Shown piece after piece: positions 1 to 11,557 of a stretch of DNA of 64,000 nt. The notes under the pieces were generated by a model. It did no database searches, was not told where the DNA came from, and saw only the letters and a program-made list of their open reading frames with translations. The DNA comes from Cherax quadricarinatus (Eukaryota > Arthropoda > Malacostraca > Decapoda > Parastacidae), in assembly GCF_038502225.1 (NCBI RefSeq), contig NC_091391.1, forward strand, positions 3,444,937-3,508,936, in the 5' to 3' direction. Numbering within the stretch: the first letter of the stretch is position 1; each line of letters begins with the position of its first letter. Position numbers and translations under genes: made by a program.

Positions 1-3000
1 CTGGAGGACACCTGTCTGGATGACACCTGTCTGGAGGACACCTGTCTGGATGACACCTGTCTGGAGGACACCTGTCTGGAGGACACCTGTCTGGATGACA
101 CCTGTCTCTAGGACACCTGTCTGGATGACACCTGTCTGGAGGACACCTGTCTGGATGACACCTGTCTGGAGGACACCTGTCTGGATGACACCTGTCTGGA
201 GGACACCTGTCTGGATGACACCTGTCTGGAGGACACCTGTCTGGAGGACACCTGTCTGGATGACACCTGTCTGGATGACACCTGTCTGGAGGACACCTGT
301 CTGGATGACACCTGTCTGGATGACACCTGTCTGGATGACACCTGTCTGGAGGACACCTGTCTGGATGACACCTGTCTGGAGGACACCTGTCTGGAGTACA
401 CCTGTCTGGATGACACCTGTCTGGAGGACACCTGTCTGGATGACACCTGTCTGGAGGACACCTGTCTGGATGACACCTGTCTGGAGGACACCTGTCTGGA
501 TGACACCTGTCTCTAGGACACCTGTCTGGATGACACCTGTCTGGAGGACACCTGTCTGGATGACACCTGTCTGGAGGACACCTGTCTGGATGACACCTGT
601 CTGGAGGACACCTGTCTGGATGACACCTGTCTGGAGGACACCTGTCTGGAGGACACCTGTCTGGATGACACCTGTCTGGATGACACCTGTCTGGATGACA
701 CCTGTCTGGAGGACACCTGTCTGTATGACACCTGTCTGGAGGACACCTGTCTGGAGGACACCTGTCTGGATGACACCTGTCTGGAGGACACCTGTCTGGA
801 TGACACCTGTCTGGATGACACCTGTCTGGATGACACCTGTCTGGATGACACCTGTCTGGAGGACACCTGTCTGGATGACACCTGTCTGGAGGACACCTGT
901 CTGGATGACACCTGTCTGGAGGACACCTGTCTGGATGACACCTGTCTCTAGGACACCTGTCTGGATGACACCTGTCTGGAGGACACCTGTCTGGATGACA
1001 CCTGTCTGGATGACACCTGTCTGGAGGACACCTGTCTGGATGACACCTGTCTGGATGACACCTGTCTGGAGGACACCTGTCTGGATGACACCTGTCTGGA
1101 TGACACCTGTCTGGATGACACCTGTCTGGATGACACCTGTCTGGATGACACCTGTCTGGAGGACACCTGTCTGGATGACACCTGTCTGGAGGACACCTGT
1201 CTGGATGACACCTGTCTGGAGGACACCTGTCTGGATGACACCTGTCTGGAGGACACCTGTCTGGATGACACCTGTCTGGAGGACACCTGTCTGGATGACA
1301 CCTGTCTGGAGGACACCTGTCTGGATGACACCTGTCTGGAGGACACCTGTCTGGATGACACCTGTCTGGAGGACACCTGTCTGGAGGACACCTGTCTGGA
1401 GGACACCTGTCTGGATGACACCTGTCTGGAGGACACCTGTCTGGATGACACCTGTCTCTAGGACACCTGTCTGGATGACACCTGTCTGGAGGACACCTGT
1501 CTGGATGACACCTGTCTGGATGACACCTGTCTGGATGACACCTGTCTCTAGGACACCTGTCTGGATGACACCTGTCTGGAGGACACCTGTCTGGATGACA
1601 CCTGTCTGGATGACACCTGTCTGGAGGACACCTGTCTGGATGACACCTGTCTGGATGACACCTGTCTGGAGGACACCTGTCTGGATGACACCTGTCTGGA
1701 TGACACCTGTCTGGATGACACCTGTCTGGATGACACCTGTCTGGATGACACCTGTCTGGAGGACACCTGTCTGGATGACACCTGCCTGGAGGACACCTGT
1801 CTGGATGACACCTGTCTGGAGGACACCTGTCTGGATGACACCTGTCTGGAGGACACCTGTCTGGATGACACCTGTCTGGAGGACACCTGTCTGGATGACA
1901 CCTGTCTGGAGGACACCTGTCTGGATGACACCTGTCTGGAGGACACCTGTCTGGATGACACCTGTCTGGAGGACACCTGTCTGGATGACACCTGTCTGGA
2001 GGACACCTGTCTGGATGACACCTGTCTGGAGGACACCTGTCTGGATGACACCTGTCTGGAGGACACCTGTCTGGATGACACCTGTCTGGAGGACACCTGT
2101 CTGGATGACACCTGTCTGGAGGACACCTGTCTGGATGACGCATGTCTGGAGGACACCTGTCTGGATGACACCTGTCTGGAGGACACCTGTCTGGATGACA
2201 CCTGTCTGGAGGACACCTGTCTGGATGACACCTGTCTGGAGGACACCTGTCTGGATGACACCTGTCTGGAGGACACCTGTCTGGATGACACCTGTCTGGA
2301 GGACACCTGTCTGGAGGACACCTGTCTGGAGGACACCTGTCTGGATGACACCTGTCTGGATGACACCTGTCTGGATGACACCTGTCTCTAGGACACCTGT
2401 CTGGATGACACCTGTCTGGAGGACACCTGTCTGGATGACACCTGTCTGGATGACACCTGTCTGGATGACACCTGTCTCTAGGACACCTGTCTGGATGACA
2501 CCTGTCTGGAGGACACCTGTCTGGATGACACCTGTCTGGATGACACCTGTCTCTAGGACACCTGTCTGGATGACACCTGTCTGGAGGACACCTGTCTGTA
2601 TGACACCTGTCTGGATGACACCTGTCTGGATGACACCTGTCTGGATGACACCTGTCTGGATGACACCTGTCTGGATGACACCTGTCTGGAGGACACCTGT
2701 CTGGATGACACCTGTTTGGATGACACCTGTCTGGAGGACACCTGTCTGGATGACACCTGTCTGGATGACACCTGTCTGGAGGACACCTGTCTGGATGACA
2801 CCTGTCTGGATGACACCTGTCTGGATGACACCTGTCTGGATGACACCTGTCTGGATGACACCTGTCTGGAGGACACCTGTCTGGATGACACCTGCCTGGA
2901 GGACACCTGTCTGGATGACACCTGTCTGGAGGACACCTGTCTGGATGACACCTGTCTGGAGGACACCTGTCTGGATGACACCTGTCTGGAGGACACCTGT

Positions 3001-5376
3001 CTGGATGACACCTGTCTGGAGGACACCTGTCTGGATGACACCTGTCTGGAGGACACCTGTCTGGATGACACCTGTCTGGAGGACACCTGTCTGGATGACA
3101 CCTGTCTGGAGGACACCTGTCTGGATGACACCTGTCTGGAGGACACCTGTCTGGATGACACCTGTCTGGAGGACACCTGTCTGGATGACACCTGTCTGGA
3201 GGACACCTGTCTGGATGACACCTGTCTGGAGGACACCTGTCTGGATGACGCATGTCTGGAGGACACCTGTCTGGATGACACCTGTCTGGAGGACACCTGT
3301 CTGGATGACACCTGTCTGGAGGACACCTGTCTGGATGACACCTGTCTGGAGGACACCTGTCTGGATGACACCTGTCTGGAGGACACCTGTCTGGAGGACA
3401 CCTGTCTGGAGGACACCTGTCTGGATGACACCTGTCTGGATGACACCTGTCTGGATGACACCTGTCTCTAGGACACCTGTCTGGATGACACCTGTCTGGA
3501 GGACACCTGTCTGGATGACACCTGTCTGGATGACACCTGTCTGGATGACACCTGTCTCTAGGACACCTGTCTGGATGACACCTGTCTGGAGGACACCTGT
3601 CTGGATGACACCTGTCTGGATGACACCTGTCTCTAGGACACCTGTCTGGATGACACCTGTCTGGAGGACACCTGTCTGTATGACACCTGTCTGGATGACA
3701 CCTGTCTGGATGACACCTGTCTGGATGACACCTGTCTGGAGGACACCTGTCTGGATGACACCTGTCTGGAGGACACCTGTCTGGATGACACCTGTCTGGA
3801 TGACACCTGTCTGGATGACACCTGTCTGGAGGACACCTGTCTGGATGACACCTGTCTGGATGACACCTGTCTGGAGGACACCTGTCTGGAGGACACCTGT
3901 CTGGATGACACCTGTCTGGATGACACCTGTCTGGAGGACACCTGTCTGGATGACACCTGTCTGGATGACACCTGTCTGGAGGACACCTGTCTGGATGACA
4001 CCTGTCTGGATGACACCTGTCTGGATGACACCTGTCTGGATGACACCTGTCTGGAGGACACCTGTCTGGATGACACCTGTCTGGATGACACCTGTCTGGA
4101 GGACACCTGTCTGGAGGACACCTGTCTGGTGAACACCTGTCTGGTAAACACCTGTCTGGAGGACACCTGTCTGGTGAACACCTATCTGGAGGACACCTGT
4201 CTGGAGGACACCTGTCTGGAGGACACCTGTCTGTTGAACACCTGTCTGGTGAACACCTGTCTGGAGGACACCTGTCTGGAGGACACCTGTCTGGAGGACA
4301 CCTGTCTGGAGGTCACCTGTCTGGAGGACGCCTGTCTGGTGAACACCTGTCTGGAGGACACCTGTCTGGTGAATTCCTGTCTGGAGGACACCTGTCTGGA
4401 GGACACCTGTCTGGAGAACACCTGTCTGGAGGTCACTTGTCTGGAGGACACCTGTCTGGTGAACTCCTCTCTGGAGGACACCTGTCTGGATGGAGGACAC
4501 CTGTCTGGAGGACACCTGTCTGGAGGACACCTGTCTGGAGGTCACCTGTCTGGAGAACACCTGTCTGGTGAACACCTGTCTGGATGACACCTGTCTGGTG
4601 AACACCTGTCTGGAGGACACCTGTCTGGAGGACACCTGTCTGGAGGACACCTGTCTGGAGGTCACCTGTCTGGAGGACACCTGTCTGGTGAACACCTGTC
4701 TGGATGACACCTGTCTGGAGGACACCTGTCTGGTGAACACCTGTCTGGATGACACCTGTCTGGAGGACACCTGTCTGGATGACACCTGTCTGGAGGACAC
4801 CTGTCTGGAGGTCACCTGTCTGGAGGACACCTGTCTGGAGGACACCTGTCTGGAGGACACCTGTCTGGATGACACCTGTATCTGTCGGACACATGTTTGG
4901 ATGACACCTGTCTGGAGGACACCTGTCTGGAGGACACCTGTCTGGAGGACACCTGTCTGGAGGACACCTGTCTGGATGACACCTGTCTGGATGACACCTG
5001 TCTGGAGGACACCTGTCTGGATGACACCTGTCTGGATGACACCTGTCTGGAGGACACCTGTCTGGATGACACCTGTCTGGATGACACCTGTCTGGAGGAC
5101 ACCTGTCTGGAGGACACCTGTCTGGTGAACACCTGTCTGGTGAACACCTGTCTGGAGGACACCTGTCTGGTGAACACCTGTCTGGAGGACACCTGTCTGG
5201 AGGACACCTGTCTGGAGGACACCTGTCTGTTGAACACCTGTCTGGTGAACACCTGTCTGGAGGACACCTGTCTGGAGGACACCTGTCTGGAGGTCACCTG
5301 TCTGGAGGACACCTGTCTGGTGAACACCTGTCTGGAGGACACCTGTCTGGTGAACACCTGTCTGGAGGACACCTGT
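1..5376. repeat. 15-bp minisatellite array (about 358 units), open at left window edge
   Basis: Head-to-tail units of CTGGAKGACACCTGT, where K is G or T, run with no length change from base 1 to about 4490; units with G and T often alternate, so the local period is 30 bp. From about 4126 a second variant, CTGGTGAACACCTGT, becomes common, and single phase breaks appear near 4490 and 4880. Because 15 is a multiple of three and the unit lacks stops in most frames, several frames on both strands stay open for hundreds of codons; these are not genes. Rare markers (CTCTAGG at about 106, 511, 946, 1456, 1546, 2386, 2476, 2551, 3466, 3556 and 3631) show internal segmental duplications. The array continues beyond the left edge. 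Confidence 0.97.
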
Positions 5377-5508
5377 ATCTGTTCTTTAATAATAATAGAT
5401 TATTATTAATTATTATTGTATTCTTCTCCCCTACTGCTGGAAATCCAAATTATCTTCGAGTGGGAGAATCTCGAAAGAAGAATTTCTCCTATGTACTGTA
5501 ATAAAGTT
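5377..5508. other. AT-rich spacer without a gene
   Basis: Short non-repetitive stretch between the 15-bp array and a foldback arm. It starts with TAATAATAATA-like sequence and contains no supported coding region. Similar AT-rich sequence precedes another copy of the same terminal hairpin near 49100-49130. Confidence 0.5.
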
Positions 5509-5610
5509 GGTAGAATTACCGACAATATGTAAAGTAAAAGGACACAAGTGCAACTAATGTGACTTTTTATTGTGGCAACGTTTCGCTCTCCAGGAGCTTT
5601 GTGGATCTAC
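5509..5610 (-). mobile_element. Family C foldback arm (hairpin, AATAAA, terminal stem-loop)
   Basis: Read on the minus strand this arm shows, in order, a degenerate hammerhead-like hairpin whose stem is GCTC/GAGC followed by GAAACGTTG, then AATAAA (complement of 5566-5571), then 20 nt, GTGT, 17 nt, TGTCGG, and a terminal stem GGTA/TACC at 5509-5520. The same arm occurs at 42252-42418 and 50881-51008. The sequence diverges from the family after about 5605, where the region leading to the LINE fragment at 5770 begins. The CTGATGA box is not intact in this family (TTGATAAAG in the fuller copy). It is probably Penelope-related and non-autonomous, which is inference. Confidence 0.7.
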
Positions 5611-5769
5611 TGTGCGGGGAGGCTTAGGGAGAGTCGCGCGCGGTTGTGCTCCGTCAAAAACTGCGTGTCTTGATAGTAGCAGAGGGAACAGAGTGCGGGA
5701 AATAAGCGTGTGGAACACTAAAGTGCATCTATTCATCTATTCCTTTGAACAAACAAGAAAGGAATATCC

Positions 5770-6903
5770 GTGAACACTAAATCGGAGGCTGCCATAGTGA
5801 AGAGCTCTGTTCCACAAGGCACAGTACTCGCCCCCATCTTATTCCTTATCCTCATATCAGACATAAACAGAGATATACACCACAGCACCGTATCATCCTT
5901 TGCGGATGATACTAGGATCTGCATGAGGCTGTCATCTGCTGAGGACGCGGTTAACCTCCAAGAAGATATAAACAAAGTTTTCCAGTGGGCAACGGTAAAC
6001 AATATGATGTTCAATGAGGACAAATTCCAACTACTCCATTATGGAAAACTGGAGGAGATAATAACTAGAACAGAGTATACTACTGACTCCGGCCATACAA
6101 TAGAGCGGAAAAATAATGTAAGGGACCTGGGAGTAGTAATGTCTGAGGATCTCACTTTCAAGGATCACAACAGTGCCACGATCGCACGTGCAAAGAAAAT
6201 GATAGGATGGATAATGAGAACTTTCAAAACGAGAGATGCCAAGCCAATGATAATCCTTTTCAAATCACTTGTTCTCTCTAGGCTGGAATACTGCTGTACA
6301 TTAACATCTCCATTCAAAGCAGGTGAAATCGCAGATCTAGAGAGTGTACAGAGATCCTTTACTGCATGTATAAGTTCTGTCAAGCACCTTAACTACTGGG
6401 AACGCTTGGAAGCACGTGACTTGTACTCGTTGGAACGCAGGAGGGAGAGATATATCATAATCTACACTTGGAAAATCTTGGAAGGAATGGTCCCAAATCT
6501 GCACACAGAAATCACTCCCTACGAAAGTAAAAGACTGGGAAGGCGATGCAAAATGCCCCCAATAAAAAGTAGGGGCGCCATTGGTACACTAAGGGAAAAC
6601 ACCATAAGTGTCCGGGGCCCAAGACTGTTCAACAGCCTCCCATCAAGCATTAGGGGAATTGCCAATAAACCCCTGGCTGCCTTCAAGAGAGAGCTGGACA
6701 GATACCTAAAGTCAGTGCCGGATCAGCCGGGCTGTGGCTCGTACGTTGGACTGCGTGCGGCCAGCAGTAACAACCTAGTTGATCAGGCCCTGATCCATCG
6801 GGAGGCCTGGTCATGGACCGGGCCTCCAGGTTACGGCGAAACGTTGCCACCCTTAGTGAAGCCTCTCTGCTCTGCCTGCCACAGTCCACTGCTTTATGTC
6901 TGA
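5770..6903 (+). pseudogene. Non-LTR retrotransposon reverse transcriptase, C-terminal part (5'-truncated)
   Basis: An open frame of 377 codons covers the C-terminal half of a LINE reverse transcriptase. The motif SVPQGTVLAPILF lies at residues 13-25 and the catalytic FADD box at residues 44-47, followed by the thumb and a C-terminal region ending in the decapod-type tail AASSNNLVDQALIHREAW. The fingers and the first catalytic Asp motif are missing, and the frame opens on GTG rather than a real start, so this is a 5'-truncated copy. It is best placed in a CR1/Jockey-like group from motif spacing; the clade is an inference. Fragments of the same family lie at 9857-9963 (minus), 15908-15990 (minus), 22247-22400 (plus) and 41735-41925 (minus). 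The end of the element near 6830-6850 carries a GGCGAAACGTTGCCAC piece resembling a family C arm. Confidence 0.85.
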
Positions 6904-6920
6904 AAATATATCCTGTCTGA

Positions 6921-9037
6921 TGGGATGTGGCAGGGTAAATAATGCTAGCTTTTGTTCTTTGTGGATGTGGCAGGGGAAATAATGCTAGCTTTTGTTCTTT
7001 GTGGATGTAGCAGGGTAAACAGTGCTAGCTTTTGTTCTTAGTGGATGTGGCAGGGTAAACAGTGCTAGCTTTTGTTCTTAGTGGATGTGGCAGGGTAAAC
7101 AGTGCTAGCTTTTGTTCTTAGTGGATGTGGCAGGGTAAACAATGCTAGCTTTTGTTCTTTGTGGATGTGGCAGGGTAAACAATGCTAGCTTTTGTTCTTT
7201 GTGGATGTGGCAGGGGAAACAATGCTAGCTTTTGTTCTTTGTGGATGTGGCAGGGTAAACAGTGCTAGCTTTTGTTCTTAGTGGATGTGGCAGGGTAAAC
7301 AGTGCTAGCTTTTGTTCTTAGTGGATGTGGCAGGGTAAACAGTGCTAGCTTTTGTTCTTTGTGGATGTGGCAGGGGAAACAGTGCTAGCTTTTGTTCTTT
7401 GTGGATGTGGCAGGGGAAACAGTGCTAGCTTTTGTTCTTTGTGTATGTGGCAGGGTAAACAGTGCTAGCTTTTGTTCTTAGTGGATGTGGCAGGGTAAAC
7501 AGTGCTAGCTTTTGTTCTTAGTGGATGTGGCAGGGTAAACAGTGCTAGCTTTTGTTCTTTGTGGATGTGGCAGGGGAAACAGTGCTAGCTTTTGTTCTTT
7601 GTGGATGTGGCAGGGGAAACAGTGCTAGCTTTTGTTCTTTGTGGATGTGGCAAGGTAAACAGTGCTAGCTTTTGTTCTTAGTGGATGTGGCAGGGTAAAC
7701 AGTGCTAGCTTTTGTTCTTTGTGTATGTGGCAGGGTAAACAGTGCTAGCTTTTGTTCTTTGTGGATGTGGCAGGGTAAACAGTGCTAGCTTTTGTTCTTT
7801 GTGGATGTGGCAGGGGAAACAATGCTAGCTTTTGTTCTTTGTGGATGTGGCAGGGTAAACAATGCTAGCTTTTGTTCTTTGTGGATGTGGCAGGGTAAAC
7901 AGTGCTAGCTTTTGTTCTTAGTGGATGTGGCAGGGTAAACAGTGCTAGCTTTTGTTCTTTGTGGATGTGGCAGGGGAAACAGTGCTAGCTTTTGTTCTTT
8001 GTGGATGTGGCAGGGTAAACAGTGCTAGCTTTTGTTCTTTGTGGATGTGGCAGGGGAAACAATGCAAGCTTTTGTTCTTTGTGGATGTGGCAGGGGAAAC
8101 AATGCTAGCTTTTGTTCTTTGTGGATGTGGCAGGGGAAACAATGCTAGCTTTTGTTCTTTGTGGATGTGGCAGGGGAAACAATGCTAGCTTTTGTTCTTT
8201 GTGGATGTGGCAGGGGAAACAACGCTAGCTTTTGTTCTTTGTGGATGTGCCAGGGTAAAGAGTGCTAGCTTTTGTTCTTTGTGGATGTGGCAGGGTAAAC
8301 GGTGCTAGCTTTTGTTCTTTGTGGATGTGGCAGGGTAAAGAGTGCTAGCTTTTGTTCTTTGTGGATGTGGCAGGGTAAAGAGTGCTAGCTTTTGTTCTTT
8401 GTGGATGTGGCAGGGTAAACAGTGCTAGCTTTTGTTCTTTGTGGATGTGGCAGGGGAAACAATGCTAGCTTTTGTTCTTAGTGGATGTAGCAGGGTAAAC
8501 AGTGCTAGCTTTTGTTCTTTGTGGATGTGGCAGGGTAAAAAGTGCTAGCTTTTGTTCTTTGTGGATGTGGCAGGGTAAACAGTGCTAGCTTTTGTTCTTT
8601 GTGGATGTGGCAGGGTAAACAGTGCTAGCTTTTGTTCTTTGTGGATGTGGCAGGGTAAACAGTGCTAGCTTTTGTTCTTTGTGGATGTGGCAGGGTAAAC
8701 AGTGCTAGCTTTTGTTCTTTGTGGATGTGGCAGGGTAAACAGTGCTAGCTTTTGTTCTTTGTGGATGTGGCAGGGTAAACAGTGCTAGCTTTTGTTCTTT
8801 GTGGATGTGGCAGGGGAAACAACGCTAGTTTTTGTTCTTTGTGGATGTGGCAGGGGAAACAGTGCTAGCTTTTGTTCTTTGTGGATGTGGCAGGGTAAAC
8901 AGTGCTAGCTTTTGTTCTTTGTGGATGTGGCAGGGTAAACAGTGCTAGCTTTTGTTCTTTGTGGATGTGGCAGGGTAAACAGTGCTAGCTTTTGTTCTTT
9001 GTGGATGTGGCAGGGGAAACAACGCTAGTTTTTGCTC
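6921..9037. repeat. 40-bp minisatellite array (about 53 units)
   Basis: The unit contains GTGGATGTGGCAGGG, then AAACARTGCTAGC, then TTTTGTTCTTW. Units vary mainly at a few sites (GGTAAAC or GGGAAAC, CAGTG or CAATG, TTCTTT or TTCTTA). The array starts within 20 bp of the stop codon of the LINE fragment at 5770-6903. Each unit has a GCTAGC hexamer. The small open frames inside it are not coding. Confidence 0.97.
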
Positions 9038-9326
9038 CTTCTAACTATCGTATCTAGTACTGCTGTAACACACTGCGAATATACTTTCGTTAACAATGCT
9101 TGTCTGACAGTCTTCCCCTCTCTCCCTCCTTCCACCCCACTTCCCCTCCTCTTTCCCCTCCTCCTTCCCCTCCCCATAAGGAAGGACGTACTGCGAATGA
9201 GAAACGAAAAATGCCGTTTACGTAATAGGTGAAAGTGTCTGCCATATACCTGTTGACTGTGGAGGTTAACCTTGGTTGTTATATGGGCGCCCCTATACTT
9301 TATATAAAGCGTACATACATGAAGTA
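9038..9326. other. Single-copy spacer with pyrimidine-rich tract
   Basis: Unique sequence downstream of the 40-bp array, with a CT/CCT-rich tract at about 9113-9175. No coding region, RNA gene or recognisable element is seen. Confidence 0.5.
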
Positions 9327-9795
9327 ACGAGGGGTCACAGTTGGAAACTGAAGACTCAGTGAGTCACAGGGATGTTGGGAAGTATTTCTTCAGTCAGAGT
9401 TGTTTGGAAGTGGAATAGTCTGGAGACGTAGTGGAGGCAAGATCCATACATAGCTTTAAGAAGAGGTATGGCAAAGCTCATGGAGCAGGGAGTGTATGGA
9501 CCTACCTGGAGTCTACCTGGAGGGCATTCCAGGGATCAACGTCCCCGCGGCCCGGTCCTAGTAGCGACCAGTGAAGAGGCGGGGCCAGGAGCTTTGAATT
9601 GACCCTTGCAGCCACAATTAGGTGAGGACACACACACACACACACACAGGAGCTATAACTCGACTCCTTCAACCACAAATAGGTGAGTGCAAACAAAACA
9701 GGCCAAGTGTTTACTGACAAGTGCCTTTGACAACTAATAACTACACACTGTGATTCGACCCCTGCAACTACAACTAGGTGAGTACACACACACGT
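9327..9795 (+). mobile_element. LINE 3' ends with (CA)n tails
   Basis: The stretch 9327-9480 encodes a decayed C-terminal tail of the LINE family also seen at 30330-30673 and 31863-32190; recognisable pieces are RGHSWKLK, KYFFSQ and SFKKRYGKAHGAG. It is followed by a GC-rich segment at 9520-9570 and the typical family tail CTGCARCCACAAYTAGGTGA. The tail is repeated near 9615, 9680 and 9765, and two of these end in CACACA tracts. In this family the poly(A) tail is replaced by a CA microsatellite, which explains several of the CA/GT tracts in the window. Confidence 0.65.
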
Positions 9796-9856
9796 AGCTG
9801 TGTTGTTATACCCAGCAAGGGTACGCCAGCGTCACATGCTGGGGATTACCCTTACT

Positions 9857-9963
9857 CCTGGAGATTACCTGGATTACCTGGAGGTTATTCCGGGGATCAA
9901 CGCCCCCGCGGCCCGGTCCATGACCAGGCCTCCCGATGGATCAGGGCCTGATCAACTAGGCTG
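9857..9963 (-). mobile_element. LINE 3'-end fragment (5770-type family)
   Basis: The complement matches the C-terminal tail of the LINE at 5770-6903 (residues VDQALIHREAWSWTGP) followed by the GC-rich 3' segment with GCGGGGGCGTTGATC. Related pieces lie at about 10350-10440, 15908-15990 and 36460-36495. Only about 100 bp remain. Confidence 0.7.
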
Positions 9964-10141
9964 TACATTTAAATACATTTAAATACTCTGCGATATAACT
10001 AAGCAAATTATAGATCAAATATAATTCATAGTCTTCGTGACGTTTCGCCCAGTATTCGGTCTGTAAAATGACATATATAAGTGACTATTACGGATTAGCG
10101 ATGTGACGATTGTTGAGAAAAGTTGCAGAAGAGTCTTTGAA

Positions 10142-10332
10142 ACATGACTCACGAAACCGCAATGACGCGATTGAAAACAAACCATACCACGGGTGGGGTT
10201 AGAACTCGCGGTCAGAGAGTCATGAAACTCCAGACCGTCATGTTAGCTATTGGTCCCAGTGGCTAACGCTTTGGTCTGGAGTTTTGAGACTCTCTGATCG
10301 GGGGTTCTAACTCCACCCGTGATATGGTCTGA
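10142..10332 (+). mobile_element. tRNA-derived snapback element, copy T1
   Basis: The element begins TGACTCACGAAACCG, with a left half in antisense and a right half in sense that are inverted copies of one tRNA-like module. The right half carries GGCTAACGC, an anticodon-arm-like section and a B-box-like GGGGGTTCTAACTCC, and ends GATATGGTCT. The sequence TCTTTGAA at 10134-10141 recurs at 10333-10340, which suggests a target-site duplication. The transcript would fold into one long hairpin. Copies T2-T4 at 12797, 30638 and 49252 have the same ends. Confidence 0.7.
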
Positions 10333-10340
10333 TCTTTGAA

Positions 10341-10709
10341 GCGTTTATCCGAAGACCTCCAGGTAGATTCCAGGTATCAAGAGCCTCTCACAGTCATCAA
10401 GGACCCTCCCTTGAGGGGCCAGCCAACAGTAACGTATCTACTTTATGAATTATGAGAACAATGAACTGTTTATCAGTGGCCACGCCCGCGGTCATGGCCA
10501 GTCACGATGTAACCACCAAGCTGGTAGGATATGCTGGCAGATAACACGACCTTTTCTATCTAAATAAAAATACGGGACAGAGCAACTGCGCGTTTCTTCA
10601 ATTGGACCAACAACGTTTTGAACACTAATCCACAATAGATTAGCCACTGCAAAGCTTAAGCTTTAGATTACGCATGAGAACTCTCTTTATGCTACAGACA
10701 CAGAACACC
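10341..10709. other. Mostly single-copy spacer with a LINE tail remnant
   Basis: A short remnant of the 5770-type LINE 3' end is seen on the minus strand at about 10350-10440. The rest, to 10709, shows no gene, RNA or repeat I can support. Confidence 0.4.
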
Positions 10710-10741
<32 letters not shown>

Positions 10742-10790
10742 GAGAGAGAGAGACAGACAGAGACAGAGAGACAGAGAGAGACAGAGAGAT
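10710..10790. repeat. (GA)n-rich microsatellite
   Basis: Imperfect GA tract interrupted by ACAGA steps. Open frames through it are simple-sequence artefacts. Confidence 0.9.
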
Positions 10791-10820
10791 CTAGTGTGCC
10801 ATACAAATAACCAGCACACA

Positions 10821-10861
10821 GGACCAAACACAAGTCACGCAGTGTGACTTGTGTTTGGTCC
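10821..10861. repeat. Perfect inverted repeat, 18-bp arms and 5-bp loop
   Basis: The left arm GGACCAAACACAAGTCAC at 10821-10838 is exactly complementary to 10844-10861, with loop GCAGT. It could be the core of a degraded foldback element. A bidirectional terminator role cannot be inferred in a eukaryote. Confidence 0.85.
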
Positions 10862-10987
10862 AAGTAGGACCGGAGCGTCGTCAGTTTTACTCTGTCCTAT
10901 GTGTGGATTATTTGTGTACTGTTCTAGTCAGGATATTGTGACTTGTTCTCTATCAAGGATGGTGCTAGCCAGACCAAGGCACTTAGA

Positions 10988-11150
10988 GGGACTGATGACT
11001 CACGAATCGTATTAACACGACTGTAAATAAATAACAGAATGGTTGGGTCTTGAACACATGGTGTGTCCTAAAACTCACTGGCCAGTGCGTTAACCGCTTG
11101 ACCTGTTAGTCAGAGGACTCACTTGTCACGGGTTCATGACCCACCCATTC
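10988..11150 (+). mobile_element. Diverged tRNA-derived snapback element
   Basis: The sequence TGACTCACGAATCGTATTAA and the following bases resemble the left end of the T elements, and a later segment carries GTGCGTTAACCGCTTGACC and GGGTTCATGACCC. It is more diverged than the four clear copies and I see no target-site duplication. Confidence 0.4.
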
Positions 11151-11263
11151 AGGGACTAATGGACTGGCCGGCCTACTCTTAGAAGTGAGGAAATCTCTCT
11201 CAGACCATCCTTTTTCACTGTGAAACATCAGACAGCCCCAGCACCTGGCCACCCCATAAAAAG

Positions 11264-11500
11264 ATGTCCCGTAGCTGGGTTGGTAGCGTACTCAGCTCAC
11301 ACACTGAGGTCCGGAGTTCGAATCTCCGGTACGCCTGGAAACATTACGGACGTGTTTCCTTAAAACACCTGCTGTCCATGATCACCCATCAGTATAAAAT
11401 GGGTACCTGGGTGTTAGTGGACTGGTGTGGGTCGCATCCTGGGGCAAAACTAACCTAATTTGCCAGAAATGCTCAGCATAACAAGCGCTCTCTCTCTCTC

Positions 11501-11552
<52 letters not shown>
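11264..11552 (+). mobile_element. tRNA-derived SINE with (TA)n tail
   Basis: The tRNA-like head at 11264-11337 has an A-box-like TAGCTGGGTTGG and a B-box-like GAGTTCGAATCTCC, and would be transcribed by RNA polymerase III. The body contains AAAATGGGTACCTGGGTGTT and GACTGGTGTGGGTCGCATCC. It ends in CT repeats and a (TA)n tract at about 11502-11552. The same body occurs at 16004-16170 and 37030-37215, both minus strand, behind different tRNA-like heads. The head is followed by a long body, so it is not a functional tRNA gene. Confidence 0.8.

Positions 11553-11557
<5 letters not shown>

Noticed and set aside
20..4132. 1,370-codon open frame with repeats of the type MTPVWRTPVW
   Set aside because: The 15-bp unit is a multiple of three without stops, so both strands and several frames are open. 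No start context, no non-repeat domain, and variation is not biased to silent sites.
9032..9232. 66-codon frame after the 40-bp array
   Set aside because: It spans the pyrimidine-rich tract, with low-complexity leucine/proline/phenylalanine content and no motif.
10262..10330. Functional tRNA gene
   Set aside because: The tRNA-like module is joined to its own inverted copy, the acceptor stem does not close, and the anticodon arm is irregular. The same holds for 30638 and 49252.
11264..11337. Functional tRNA gene
   Set aside because: A and B boxes are present, but the sequence continues into the SINE body and a CT/TA tail, and identical bodies follow other heads.
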